This document shows positions 18,097 through 28,206 of a stretch of 64,000 nt of DNA, piece after piece. The translations under genes were made by a program, and so were the position numbers. The stretch is from the NCBI GenBank assembly GCA_948144175.1, contig CANXME010001298.1:434001-498000 (forward strand), written 5' to 3'. The notes beneath the pieces are model-generated. The model did not search any database. It saw only the letters and a program-made list of their open reading frames with translations, and was not told where the DNA came from. Source of the DNA: Closterium sp. NIES-65. Lineage: Eukaryota; Streptophyta; Zygnematophyceae; Desmidiales; Closteriaceae. How positions within the stretch are numbered: the first letter of the stretch is position 1; each line of letters starts with the position of its first letter.

Positions 18097-18385
18097 CGCC
18101 TGGCGGACACCGTAGACTGGCCGCCGGAGGCTCCACTGGGTACCAGAAGGAAACGACCCAGTGAAGCCAGGTAGGCGGCGCAGCCAGATCTCCTCGTGCA
18201 GGCTGCCCTGCAGGAAAGCTGTGCTGAAGTCAAGAGAGTGAAGCTCGTAGTCGCGCTGATCGGCTATGTGCAGCAGCACCCGAAGAGTGGTCATCTTCAG
18301 GGTGGGAGAGAAGGTCTGAAAGTAGTCAACTCCCTGCCGCTGATTGAAGCCTCGAGCCATGTAACGCGCCTTGAAGACAGGCGGA
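18097..18385 (-). pseudogene. X1 reverse transcriptase fragment, left of D1
   Basis: On the minus strand this reads FKARYMARGFNQRQGVDYFQ, LDFSTAFLQGSLHEEIW and ends at RRPVYGVRQAP, the first half of reverse transcriptase. It is continuous with 24890-25137 on the other side of D1. The two halves are separated by D1 and its GCGGA duplication. The catalytic YVDD region is absent. Confidence 0.85.
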
Positions 18386-19216
18386 TGTTGGTGCAACCCT
18401 ATGGTTTGCACTCGGCTTGTTGTCCGTGTGCGTGCATGTGTGTGTGTCTATGGAATGGTATGAGGGCATGGGATAATATATATTTAATGCTTATAATTGT
18501 GTGTGAATGTTGAGTCATGATGTCGAGTGTATGTGTCGAGTCAATAGCGAGTTATCGCTAGACGCGTGTTACGCGGTCGTTTGTGTCTCGCGCGCGGTTT
18601 CTATTTTGTCGTGCGCGGTTTCTCTTTTGTCCTGTGTCGAACGTTCGGTGTGTCGCAGGTGTGTGCAGCAGACCCATCAAGAACTCAAGGATGAGTTTGT
18701 GATGAAGAGCCGAGCCTTGGTGTCAATCCACAAGTGATTTCAAAGCTCGCCAAAAAGGGTACACCTCAAGATATTGAAGATAGTTACATTACTTTGTGTA
18801 GTGTAACATTTCACTTGGTGTAGGCCCTAGTGAAGGGTAGTTTCGAGACCCTTCGTGGTTGGGGACAGTGTGGCACTGTTCCACATCACTGTACCTCGGC
18901 TCTTGGGGTTTGTAGGAGCTGGGAGTCATTCCCAACTCGTAACTCTTCATATCTCTTCCTATTTTGTGTTCTAAGACTATAGTGGCTGCCATAGTGCCGT
19001 TCGTTCAAACCAACACTGTGTCGTCAATACTTGGTGAAATTGTGCGATCTAAATTGCCTATTGTAGGCGTCGTTCAGACGCTCCAGATCCAAGTTGAATC
19101 AGGTCATTTGAAGTTGTGACCAGAACGCTATGAACGTTTGAAGCCGCTGTGCAGAAATCCGGCTGTGCACTCTATCTTTCGTTTTAGGCACATTGGAGCC
19201 TATTGTGACTATAACA
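18386..19216 (+). repeat. D1 5' LTR
   Basis: 831 bp, TGTTGGTGCAACC to GACTATAACA. A 76-codon frame (18507-18737) exists in both LTRs, but nothing supports translation. Confidence 0.95.
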
Positions 19217-19218
19217 AG

Positions 19219-19230
19219 TGGTATCAGAGC
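19219..19230 (+). promoter_or_regulatory. D1 primer-binding site
   Basis: TGGTATCAGAGC is the classic plant copia complement of the initiator tRNA-Met 3' end, beginning two bases after the LTR. Confidence 0.93.
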
Positions 19231-19250
19231 CCCTCGGAGCAGTTTCGACA

Positions 19251-22200
19251 ATGGCTGGACCTGAGGAAAGGGGTGGCAGAGGTGCTGGTGGCAGAGGAGA
19301 AGCCCAAGCTCAAGGCCAACCCCGTGACTCAGCCATGGCGCCCGTGCAACCAAGTGTTGGCCCATCTAGGGATGAGCCTAGAGTGTTTGGCCTTGACAAG
19401 TTCAATGGTGACAACTTTGCTGAGTGGTCCTTCAGAATGGAGAACATATTTGACCACTATGACCTGCTGGAGGTGATGGAAGGAACGGAGAAGCGTCCCG
19501 AGAACGACCCGGAGAAGAGCCCGTGGGTGCGGAAGAGCGCACAAGGCTACCTCCTACTTGGGCAAGCGTTGGGGAGCAGCCAAATCCGTCACATCAAGCC
19601 CTTCCAGCGTGAACCAGAGAAGGGACCAAAAGCATGGGCTGCTCTCAAGGGTGTACACGCTCCTGCAACAGCGGCGGTAGCTGTGGTGTTGGAACGGCAA
19701 ATGGCGACGTTACGAATTGAAGAGGATGAAGCGGTTGAAGAAGGGGTGCAGAAATTCTTCGACTTGTTGACGCGGCTTGAGGGTGCTGATTTGAACTATA
19801 GTGAGCTCCAAAAGAAGACCAAGTTGCTGGCCCTACTCCCGGAGTCATGGTCCTCGCTCATCATCAACCTTAATCGTGACTTGCCCCGCCTCTCGCTTGA
19901 AGACGTGAAGCGAGCTATCCTTCGAGAGGATTTCCGCCGCCGTGAATTGGCGAGTGCGGATGGCGCTGGGGCAGCGAGCATCGGCCGTGGATATGGTCGA
20001 GGAAGAGGCAGAGGACGAGGGGGAGGAAGGTTTGGTGGCAGCAACTTCGGCGGAGGCCGTGGGAGTGGCGGTTACGGCAGCGACGAGAAGAACTACGGAC
20101 GCGGTCGTGGCCGATTCGACGGCGAGTGTCACTATTGCCACAAGAGCGGACACATGTGGCGCGACTGCTACAAACTCCCTGATGGTTGGACCCCTGCTCA
20201 AGGCCAAGAGGGTAGAGGAGCAGGAGGAGGGAGAGGAAGAGGCCGTGGAGGCCGTGGCGGTCGCGGTGGCGGAGCTGCAACCATGAAGAGTGGAGACAAC
20301 GACAAGGACCCGAGCGACGATCGATACCCGGGTCTATTCTACTTCGTGTCGACGCAAGTACCGACTGGTCCAGAGAAGGATGAAGGCTTTGAGGAGCCAG
20401 CAGCTGTGGGGAAGGTGACCCTACACCCCCTGGACTATTGGGTGATTGATAGTGGCGCTACCTATAGCATGACACCTCGCCCGGACTTGCTCACCGAACT
20501 CGAGCCGTCACCGGTGAAGCATGTCACATCGGCTTTGGGGCAGCGAGCAGAGGTGAAAGGCATGGGGAAGGCCATGTTCAAGGGTGCTGATGGGAAGATG
20601 GTGGGCCTCAAGAACGTGCTTTGGGTGCCCAGCCTTGCTGCAAACCTGATTTCCGTGCGGCGGTTGGCAAAGGCCGGCATGGACACTAACTCGAAGGGAG
20701 CCAAGACCTACACCGCAAGGCTTGGTGATCGGATTCTTTGGGACCTTCATGAGGACAGAGATGTCTACAACGAGATGTGGCAGATCCCTGTGGTCCCAAT
20801 GCCTAAGGAGAGGCAAGTGGCAGCAAGCGTCAGCACTAAAGGTGGAGCGGTTGGTAGCGGCGATTGCGCGGACGGTCGCGCTAAGGAGGAGTCCAAGAAG
20901 TGCAATCTTGGAGGGACCAGCAAGTTCAGTGAACCTAAGGAGAGTGGTGCAGCAACCAAGGAGCAGCAAAAGGGTGAGGAGAACCCCGAGGCAACAGCGG
21001 AGGAGGACTACGGAGAGAGTATGTGGGGCGCTATTGCGAGCGCGGCATTCTCCAATCCAACTTCGGCTACGGGGGAGTGTGATTGGCTCACCTTGCATCG
21101 GCGCATGGGGCATGTGGCCCTGCCCATCTTGCAGCAGCTAGTGAAGAATGAGATGGTTGCTGGCATACGTGTGAAGGGGGAGCCCGATGAGGTACTTGGC
21201 TGCCCGACGTGCATGCAAGCCAAGTTCACCCGTTACCCATTCTCTAGTTCGGAGGCAACGGCTAAGGCACCACTTGATGAGGTGGTGATGGACGTGGTGG
21301 GCCCCCTGAAGCTTGGAGCTGCTGGAGCTGAGTACTTCCTCACTATTGTTGACGTCTACACCCGTATGACTTGGGTGTACGTGCTGGCCAAGAAGAGCGA
21401 CGTGGCTGAAACGTTGAAGGCGGATTGGTTCCCGATGGTGGAGCGGCAACAAGACCGTCTAGTCAAGTCAATCCGCACCGATCGAGGGGGAGAGTTCCTG
21501 AGCAAGGAGTTTGGGTTGTGGCTGAAGAAGAATGGTATTCGACACTCCCTCACCATGCCATACTCCCCTGCAATGAACGGCATCGCTGAGCGAGCGAACC
21601 GCACAATCACGGAGGCGGCACGCGGGTTGCTCATTGAAGCCGGGCTACCCGACTATTTCTGGCCTGATGCGGTGCGGAGCGCATGTGTGGCCAAGAACAG
21701 AGCCTTGACTCATGTGGGAGCAGACAAATGGGTGCCCTATGTGGAGTGGCTAGGAAGGAAGCCAAAGGTGGATATGCTTCGGGTGTTCGGGTGCATGTGC
21801 ATGGCGCTTGTGCCTAAGCATCTTCGGCACAACAAGCTTGGTGCCAAGGCGGTGTGGGCCGTGCACTTGGGCATGGCTCAAAACAGCAAGGGATGGCTTC
21901 TTTGGGACCCATTCACCAAGAAGTTCTTGGTGAGCAGGGACTGCAAGTTCATGGAGAACTTCATGTACAAGGATTGGAAGGCGGAGAATGAGGCGAAGAT
22001 AGGCGTGCGGTTTGGGGAGGAGAAGAGTTCCGGTTTGGAGCATGTGGAGCTGCCTTTGGAGCTGAGCAGCGGCAGCACAACCACGAGGCAATCTTCCCTT
22101 GTGAATGGGGGAGAGGAGGCCAATAATGCAGAGGAAGAAGAGGAGGAGGTGCAGCAAGTGAGCGAGCGTGCACCGTCACTCCCTTCCCGCACTACAAGTG

Positions 22201-24017
22201 CTCCACGGATTCGAGCCACACCGCAGCAACGCCAAGGCCTTCAAGTCCCTGCAGCTGAGGAGGAAGGAAGGGGGAAGAGGAGAGTTCAACCCCCTAATAG
22301 GCTGACCTATGATGCGCCGGGAAAGCAGGGCAAGACAGCCCTGGCCGGAGCGGCAATGATGGTCGGAGACGACGAGGAGAGTGACTACGAGGAGTGTGCC
22401 TTCGCGTTCTTCTCTCCGGTGGAGATGCCGGGAGAACCAGCAACTCTCAAGGAGGCTTTGGAGAGTAGTGATGCTGAGGAGTGGAACAAGGCCATGGAGA
22501 GTGAGCTGAAGAGCATCGAGGAGAATGACACGTTTGAATTGGTGGAGCTACCGGAGGGGCGTACGGCGATAACGTCCAAGTGGCTCTTCAAAATCAAGTC
22601 GGATGCCGACGGCAAGATCGAGCGCTACAAGTCTAGGCTTGTAGCCAAGGGGTACCAGCAGAAGGAGAAGGTGGACTTCAAGGAGCTGTTTGCCCCTGTG
22701 GTGAAGCCGACGACGCTGCGAACCCTATTCGCGGGAGCCGCCATCAAAGGATGGGTAGTTAAACAAATGGACATCGTAACGGCATTCCTTAACGGCATCC
22801 TTGAGGAGGAGATTTTTATAGCGCAGCCAGAGGGGTTTGATGATGGTAGTGGCAGAGTGTGGAAGCTGAAGAAGGCCCTCTATGGGCTGAAGCAGGCCCC
22901 TAGGCAATGGTACATGAAGCTGCGCGAAGTGTTGGAGGAGATCGGCTTCACTCCCTCAACGGCCGATCACTCCTTGTTCATGCTTGGCGAGGGGGAGCAG
23001 AGGAGCTTCATGGTGGTTTATGTGGATGACATTCTCATATTCTCACCCTCCTCTGACCTTGTGAAGGAGGTGATGCTGAAGCTGCATGACAAGTTCAAGT
23101 GCAAGTCCCTTGGCGACGTGAACTTCTACCTTGGGCTCCACATCGAACGAGACGTGGAGAAGCGGAGCATGCGAGTGCACCAACGGAAGTACCTGGAGGC
23201 GTTGGCTGCCAACTTCGGCCAGAGTGAAGGTCATGTGGCTACTCCCTTTCCCTCTGGGTTCAAGTGTGTGAAGGGGCCAGAGGAGGAGAGCGTTGGAGAA
23301 GAGGAGAGGCGCCGATTTCACTCGTTGGTGGGCAGCCTCATGTATGCGGCGGTAAACACCCGACCGGACGTCGCGTTTGCCACCGGGCAGCTGGCTAGGG
23401 TTGTGCAATGCCCTAATGAGGAGCAGGTAGCAGCTGGAATGAGGGTGGCCAAGTATCTTGGCCAAACACCGACCGTTGGGCTGCAATACTCGGCAGCGGC
23501 ACAAAGGCGCCAAAAGGGCGCGGATGGTGTTGAGCCCGGGCGTTTGTTCCTCACCGCCTACTCGGATGCGTCATATGCATCGGAACCAGAGGACATGACA
23601 AGTGTGGGAGGCTTCATATGCTGTGTTGGTGGAGGCCCAACTGCTTGGGAGAGCAAGAAGCAGGTTGACCAAGCTTTGAGCTCGGTGGAGTCCGAGTACA
23701 TGGCACTCTTCCGTGCCGTACGGGAGATTGTGTGGCAGCGGCGTTTGTTGGCTGAATTGGGGGAGGAGCAGCAAGGACCTACCCCACTCTACTGTGACAG
23801 CCAGGGTGCCATTGCTCTTGCTAAGAACCCTGTGTTGCATGGACTCACAAAGCACATGAGGGTGAAGTGGCATTGGACAAGGAGCATGGTGACCGCGGGT
23901 GAAGTTGAGTTGCGGTACGTGAAGACCACGGGGCAGCCGGCTAACATGATGACCAAGAGGCTGGTGGAGCAGCAGCATTGGAAGTGTTGCAAGCTGGCTG
24001 GGATGGCTCTGAACTGA
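19251..24017 (+). CDS. D1 gag-pol polyprotein, uninterrupted
   Basis: 1588 codons from ATG 19251 (MAGPEERGGRG) to TGA. Upstream codons in frame belong to the primer-binding site. Gag spans about residues 40-240 (DKFNGDNFAEWSFRMENIF). An RG-rich segment follows, then the zinc knuckle CHYCHKSGHMWRDC near 305. The protease site is WVIDSGATYSM near 405. The pre-integrase region is LHRRMGHV ... GCPTCMQAKF near 625-670. Integrase acidic residues are in VVMDVVGP, IRTDRGGEF and AMNGIAERAN. Reverse transcriptase spans about 1090-1330 with VYVDDIL. RNase H has AYSDASYAS, SSVESEYMAL and LYCDSQGA. The length is at the upper end for plant copia. Gag and pol share one frame without a stop, so any control of their ratio must come from other means. 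Confidence 0.95.
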   Translation: MAGPEERGGRGAGGRGEAQAQGQPRDSAMAPVQPSVGPSRDEPRVFGLDKFNGDNFAEWSFRMENIFDHYDLLEVMEGTEKRPENDPEKSPWVRKSAQGYLLLGQALGSSQIRHIKPFQREPEKGPKAWAALKGVHAPATAAVAVVLERQMATLRIEEDEAVEEGVQKFFDLLTRLEGADLNYSELQKKTKLLALLPESWSSLIINLNRDLPRLSLEDVKRAILREDFRRRELASADGAGAASIGRGYGRGRGRGRGGGRFGGSNFGGGRGSGGYGSDEKNYGRGRGRFDGECHYCHKSGHMWRDCYKLPDGWTPAQGQEGRGAGGGRGRGRGGRGGRGGGAATMKSGDNDKDPSDDRYPGLFYFVSTQVPTGPEKDEGFEEPAAVGKVTLHPLDYWVIDSGATYSMTPRPDLLTELEPSPVKHVTSALGQRAEVKGMGKAMFKGADGKMVGLKNVLWVPSLAANLISVRRLAKAGMDTNSKGAKTYTARLGDRILWDLHEDRDVYNEMWQIPVVPMPKERQVAASVSTKGGAVGSGDCADGRAKEESKKCNLGGTSKFSEPKESGAATKEQQKGEENPEATAEEDYGESMWGAIASAAFSNPTSATGECDWLTLHRRMGHVALPILQQLVKNEMVAGIRVKGEPDEVLGCPTCMQAKFTRYPFSSSEATAKAPLDEVVMDVVGPLKLGAAGAEYFLTIVDVYTRMTWVYVLAKKSDVAETLKADWFPMVERQQDRLVKSIRTDRGGEFLSKEFGLWLKKNGIRHSLTMPYSPAMNGIAERANRTITEAARGLLIEAGLPDYFWPDAVRSACVAKNRALTHVGADKWVPYVEWLGRKPKVDMLRVFGCMCMALVPKHLRHNKLGAKAVWAVHLGMAQNSKGWLLWDPFTKKFLVSRDCKFMENFMYKDWKAENEAKIGVRFGEEKSSGLEHVELPLELSSGSTTTRQSSLVNGGEEANNAEEEEEEVQQVSERAPSLPSRTTSAPRIRATPQQRQGLQVPAAEEEGRGKRRVQPPNRLTYDAPGKQGKTALAGAAMMVGDDEESDYEECAFAFFSPVEMPGEPATLKEALESSDAEEWNKAMESELKSIEENDTFELVELPEGRTAITSKWLFKIKSDADGKIERYKSRLVAKGYQQKEKVDFKELFAPVVKPTTLRTLFAGAAIKGWVVKQMDIVTAFLNGILEEEIFIAQPEGFDDGSGRVWKLKKALYGLKQAPRQWYMKLREVLEEIGFTPSTADHSLFMLGEGEQRSFMVVYVDDILIFSPSSDLVKEVMLKLHDKFKCKSLGDVNFYLGLHIERDVEKRSMRVHQRKYLEALAANFGQSEGHVATPFPSGFKCVKGPEEESVGEEERRRFHSLVGSLMYAAVNTRPDVAFATGQLARVVQCPNEEQVAAGMRVAKYLGQTPTVGLQYSAAAQRRQKGADGVEPGRLFLTAYSDASYASEPEDMTSVGGFICCVGGGPTAWESKKQVDQALSSVESEYMALFRAVREIVWQRRLLAELGEEQQGPTPLYCDSQGAIALAKNPVLHGLTKHMRVKWHWTRSMVTAGEVELRYVKTTGQPANMMTKRLVEQQHWKCCKLAGMALN

Positions 24018-24043
24018 CAGAGCAACACATCCTAAGGCCAACA

Positions 24044-24058
24044 ATCCGAGGGGGAGTT
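24044..24058 (+). promoter_or_regulatory. D1 polypurine tract
   Basis: CCGAGGGGGAGTT directly precedes the 3' LTR and would prime plus-strand DNA synthesis. Confidence 0.85.
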
Positions 24059-24889
24059 TGTTGGTGCAACCCTATGGTTTGCACTCGGCTTGTTGTCCGT
24101 GTGCGTGCATGTGTGTGTGTCTATGGAATGGTATGAGGGCATGGGATAATATATATTTAATGCTTATAATTGTGTGTGAATGTTGAGTCATGATGTCGAG
24201 TGTATGTGTCGAGTCAATAGCGAGTTATCGCTAGACGCGTGTTACGCGGTCGTTTGTGTCTCGCGCGCGGTTTCTATTTTGTCGTGCGCGGTTTCTCTTT
24301 TGTCCTGTGTCGAACGTTCGGTGTGTCGCAGGTGTGTGCAGCAGACCCATCAAGAACTCAAGGATGAGTTTGTGATGAAGAGCCGAGCCTTGGTGTCAAT
24401 CCAGAAGTGATTTCAAAGCTCGCCAAAAAGGGTACACCTCAAGATATTGAAGATAGTTACATTACTTTGTGTAGTGTAACATTTCACTTGGTGTAGGCCC
24501 TAGTGAAGGGTAGTTTCGAGACCCTTCGTGGTTGGGGACAGTGTGGCACTGTTCCACATCACTGTACCTCGGCTCTTGGGGTTTGTAGGAGCTGGGAGTC
24601 ATTCCCAACTCGTAACTCTTCATATCTCTTCCTATTTTGTGTTCTAAGACTATAGTGGCTGCCATAGTGCCGTTCGTTCAAACCAACACTGTGTCGTCAA
24701 TACTTGGTGAAATTGTGCGATCTAAATTGCCTATTGTAGGCGACGTTCAGACGCTCCAGATCCAAGTTGAATCAGGTCATTTGAAGTTGTGACCAGAACG
24801 CTATGAACGTTTGAAGCCGCTGTGCAGAAATCCGGCTGTGCACTCTATCTTTTGTTTTAGGCACATTGGAGCCTATTGTGACTATAACA
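24059..24889 (+). repeat. D1 3' LTR
   Basis: 831 bp. I count three differences to the 5' LTR (CCACAAG/CCAGAAG, GCGTCG/GCGACG, CTTTCG/CTTTTG). Confidence 0.95.
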
Positions 24890-25137
24890 GCGGAGAACCC
24901 AGCGGCCGCTTCACCCTGAAAATCCACATGCCACTGACAATGTTCGCCCCACGCGGGGGAACCTCGTCAACGTAGGTGCCTGTGGACTTCCAGGAAGCCA
25001 TCTCTGCGTCCATGGCTGACTGCCACTGTGAGGAGTAGGGACCCTCGATCGCCTCAGCGTACGATCGAGGAGTCGTGATGTCCGGTGCATCTGGGTCTCC
25101 CTCAGGGGCAATCAGCGTGGACACGAGATGAGGCAAA
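24890..25137 (-). pseudogene. X1 reverse transcriptase N-terminus, right of D1
   Basis: Reads SYAEAIEGPYSSQWQSAMDA, STGTYVDEVP and MWIFRVKRPLGSP, then joins 18385 across D1. Positions 24890-24894 are D1's duplicated target. Confidence 0.85.
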
Positions 25138-26300
25138 GCAGCAGCAAAACACTAGAAATCCTCCTGCCTGTCCTCAAGGACGTCCGTGCTAAGAGCGCAC
25201 TCACCCCCGACGGACGGAGGACAGATAGACTCAGACTCAGCAACAAGACTAGCAGCGTAGTCTAGACGACAGCGAGCAGCAAAGTCGACAAGCTCAGCAA
25301 CTAAGGCACACGCAGCAGTGGACTCAAAAGAAGGGTCAGTGACAACAGTAGCTAGGAGACGCGTGACAGTAGGACTAGCAGCACGAAGAGAGTCAGACTC
25401 CGGGTTAGCAAGAGTACGAAGAGAGGACTCTGGAGGAGACGGCAACGGGACACGCAGAGGAGCAGTGGAAGGACGTAGTGCCATCTGGTGTGTGCCGGGG
25501 ACCACAGGAGGACGCGGACGCGGAGCACGACCACTAGTGCGAGCAGCACGAACAGGCGACGCAGGACGAGACGCAAGCTCACGACGCTCAGCAAGACCTC
25601 CAGTAGGACCAGTGCAGGGAGAAGGAGCAGGTAGGGGGGAGGCAGGCCGTAACTGTGACCGCGACTGGAAAGGCTGTGAAAACTCTAAGGGAGGAGCAGG
25701 ACCAGTAGAGGGCGGGAGACCAAGAACCTGCTCAAGGAGCGGAACGAAGTACGGCCTCGGCCGCGCAGCGCCTCGAGAACCAGCAGGGACAGCACAAGTA
25801 CCCCCAGCGGCAACACCAGCGCCAGTAGCACCTCCAGCTCCTACAGCGCCAACTCCTGCACCCTCAGAAGCACCAGAGCCAGCAGAACCACCAGCGCCGA
25901 CACCCCCAGTAGCTCCAGCTCCAGCAGCTCCAGCAGCACGAACTCTAGCAGGACCGTCAGCTCCAGCACCGCCAGCAGCTCCAGGACCTGCAGCAACAGT
26001 AGTACCTCCAGCTCCAGCAGCACGGCTACAGCGCCGGGCAAACCACTAGCGCAGCTCCTACAGAGAGAGTAGCTCCCGCCTCGACGAAACAGACCCAGCA
26101 CCCCCAAGCTCCGCACCCCCAGGCTCCGCACCCCCAGACCCTTCACCCGCAGGCTCAGCACCCCTAGACTCAGCACTCCCAGGTTCCGCACCCCCAGGCT
26201 CAGCACCCCCAGATCCGGCACCCGCAGGCTCAGCACCCCTAGCAGCACCAGAGTCAACAGCTACCTCGACAGGCTCGAGTGCGTCTAACTGGGACACACC
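25138..26300 (-). pseudogene. X1 integrase-RT linker
   Basis: From right to left: QLDALEPVEVAVDSG, GGAEP-type repeats, then the degraded LREW motif (near 26050, with two TAG codons inside LSLxELRxWFARR). An Ala/Gly/Ser spacer follows, then PYFVPLL-like sequence near 25740 and a Ser/Pro-rich end. Several stops and shifts make this a remnant. Confidence 0.65.
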
Positions 26301-27358
26301 TGACGGGGCAGGACCCTAAGGGGGGAGAGGGTCTACTGGGGGGGGACCTGGCGCAAGGAAGAGCGGCGGCGGGGGGAGGGGCGCAGTGCGGTAGGGGAAG
26401 AGACGGTATTAAGGCACCTACTCGTCAAAGGTGACGTCCTGGGAGGACAGAACACGGCGCGAGGTGGGGTGGTAAAACTGCCAACCAGGCGCGTCAGGGG
26501 GGAAACGAAGCAAGACGTAGGGAACAGCACGGGGGGACAGCTTGTCCGCAGAAAAGTCGCGGACAAACGCCCGAGATCCCCAGACCCGAAACGCAGACGC
26601 ATCGCCAACCTTCCCCATCCACCTCAAGGCGGGGGAGGTCTCTGGCAAGGAGACCCGGGGCTGAAGGTTGAGCTGATGCGCAGCGTACTGAACCGCAAAC
26701 GGCCACAGAAAATGGGGGGCAGCCGCATGGATCATGGACGTACGAGCGACGTCCATGACCATGCCAATGCGGTGCTCAGCAATCCCATTTTGCTGTGGAG
26801 AGGCCGGAAGCATGAACAACTGGCGGATGCCCCGTGCACGATAGAAGGCTTGCAAAAGGGCAGAGGAAAACTCCCCGCCTCTGTCGGAGTGCAGACGCAG
26901 AACAGGAAAGTCCGAGCCGAAACTCTCTCTGAGCTGGAGACGAGCTGCGCGGATCCAGTCGATCAACACCTCAGTGACGTCACCCTTGCTGCACAAGGGG
27001 AACACCGTGGTGTAACGCGAGTAGTCGTCAACCACCAACAGGAAGTAACGCTCATGACCCTGGCCACGGATCCGGGCGGGGCCCCACACGTTCATGTGAA
27101 GAGTCTACAGGGGAACCTCTGTGAGTGGAAACTCAGAGGAGTGAGGGGCGACGTGCTGCCGCACCTCGACGCAGGGAACGCAGGTAGGGGCAGGCCCCGG
27201 AGGGAGGGGAGGTAGGGACCGGGGGAGACCAGAGACAAGGACACGGGAGGCCATGCCTCGGAGACGAGGCAGGGAGGGGTGGCCAGGGCGGTGGTTCCAA
27301 AGGAGAGTCTGGTGAGACAAGAGACGACACGAGCAGAGAGCAGACTCAGGACCAGACC
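26301..27358 (-). pseudogene. X1 integrase and pre-integrase
   Basis: The core is open from 27095 to 26418. LHSDRGGEFSS and SPQQNGIAEH are present, but the first catalytic motif reads MNVWGP instead of MDVWGP, a G-to-A change removing the first acidic residue. The pre-integrase region reaches 27358, where the strand switches within ACCAGACCTGGCATACC. It shares QYAAHQLNLQPRVS with X2, against RYAAHQINLHPRVS in A1, A2 and B1, which groups X1 with X2. Confidence 0.8.
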
Positions 27359-27503
27359 TGGCATACCCTCTTAGCATCTTGGCACGCTATGTTGCTCCTT
27401 GGAGACACCGACCAGAGCACATGGCTGCAGCGAAGAGGGTGTTGCGCTACTTGTGCAGTACGTCGGGCATGGGGCTAGTGCTTGGAGGGCGACGTCCAGT
27501 GGT
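27359..27503 (+). pseudogene. 145-bp plus-strand RT/RNase H fragment of X1
   Basis: Reads LAYPLSILARYVAP, HMAAAKRVLRYLCSTSGMG and GLVLGGRRPVV, the connection between reverse transcriptase and RNase H. It is bounded on both sides by minus-strand copia sequence. Confidence 0.85.
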
Positions 27504-27678
27504 AAAGGCACGCAAGCATAGCTGGCATAAGCCGTCGTACTCTCACAACAAGTTCAAGGTCACAAGGCCAGTTCACATGCAGGACTATAAATCAAAGTGA
27601 ACAAGCAAGATAGTGATCGCAGCCTAACAAAGGTAAAAATGCACGCGCATGTATAAATAGATCACAGTACAAGCAAAT

Positions 27679-28203
27679 TCAAGAGGTAAGCAAGTGAGGC
27701 CCGGTAGGCACAAGACCTAGCATAGTACAGAAACGCTGATAATCACAAGGCTGAGGTGCCTTGGTGAAGATATCAGCAGTGTTGGCCTCAGAGGCCACGT
27801 AAGCAAGACGAAGCTGACCACGCTGCTGCAACTCTCGAGCAAGGAAGTAGCGATGAGCAATGTGCTTCGTTATGTACTCCAGTCTGTGCTCCAGACACAA
27901 GGCCAGCATGGCCTTGTTGTCCACGTACAGAACTGGAGGAGAACGAGGCGCCTCTCCCAAGTCGGTCAGCAGGTAGGTGAGCCAGCGTAACTCCTGTGCA
28001 GCCATGGCCTCAGCGTAGATCTCAGCCTCGCAACTGGAGCTGAGAACAGAAGACGAGCGGCTAGACCGCCATGAAACAGAGTCGGAACCAAGGCTGAAGG
28101 TGTAACCCTGTGTCGACCGCTGCGTAGCCAAGTCGTCAACCCAAGAAGCGTTTGCGTGACCAGTGAGTACAGCTCGAGCCCGTCCTCCAAGCACGAGCCC
28201 CAT
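27679..28203 (-). pseudogene. X2 RNase H
   Basis: 174 codons with TGHANASWVDD, SSCEAEIYAEA, YVDNKAMLAL and SEANTADIFTKA. It is separated from reverse transcriptase by TAA at 28209-28207, where other copies read TCG (Ser). It ends in HLLTS and a stop like its relatives. Confidence 0.8.
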
Positions 28204-28206
28204 GCC

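Larger units (their letters stand above)
18386..24889 (+). mobile_element. Intact young copia element D1 nested in X1
   Basis: 831-bp LTRs (18386-19216 and 24059-24889, TG...CA) differ at three positions by my count. A perfect GCGGA target duplication lies at 18381-18385 and 24890-24894. The primer-binding site is a perfect TGGTATCAGAGC two bases after the LTR, and the polypurine tract GAGGGGGAGTT precedes the 3' LTR. One open frame of 1588 codons carries every copia domain. The lineage is unrelated to the short-LTR clade: different LTR, standard zinc knuckle, no LREW motif and no pentapeptide linker. I infer recent, possibly current, mobility. Confidence 0.96.
16050..27503 (+). mobile_element. 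Copia element X1, internally inverted and 3'-truncated
   Basis: Starts with a plus-strand LTR (16050-16179), leader and gag up to about 18096. The next block, 18097-27358 once nested D1 is removed, is on the minus strand and runs from integrase (right) to reverse transcriptase (left). A 145-bp plus-strand piece of reverse transcriptase/RNase H follows (27359-27503). Plus order would be restored by flipping the middle block, but the protease region and the YVDD part of reverse transcriptase are missing at the two junctions. I infer a single inversion with flanking deletions. No 3' LTR is found, and the base pairs flanking the LTR (GGCAC, 16045-16049) have no partner. Confidence 0.7.

Noticed and set aside
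18507-18737. 76-codon frame inside the D1 LTRs
   Set aside because: Identical except for one residue in both LTRs simply because the LTRs are nearly identical; no domain and no support for translation.
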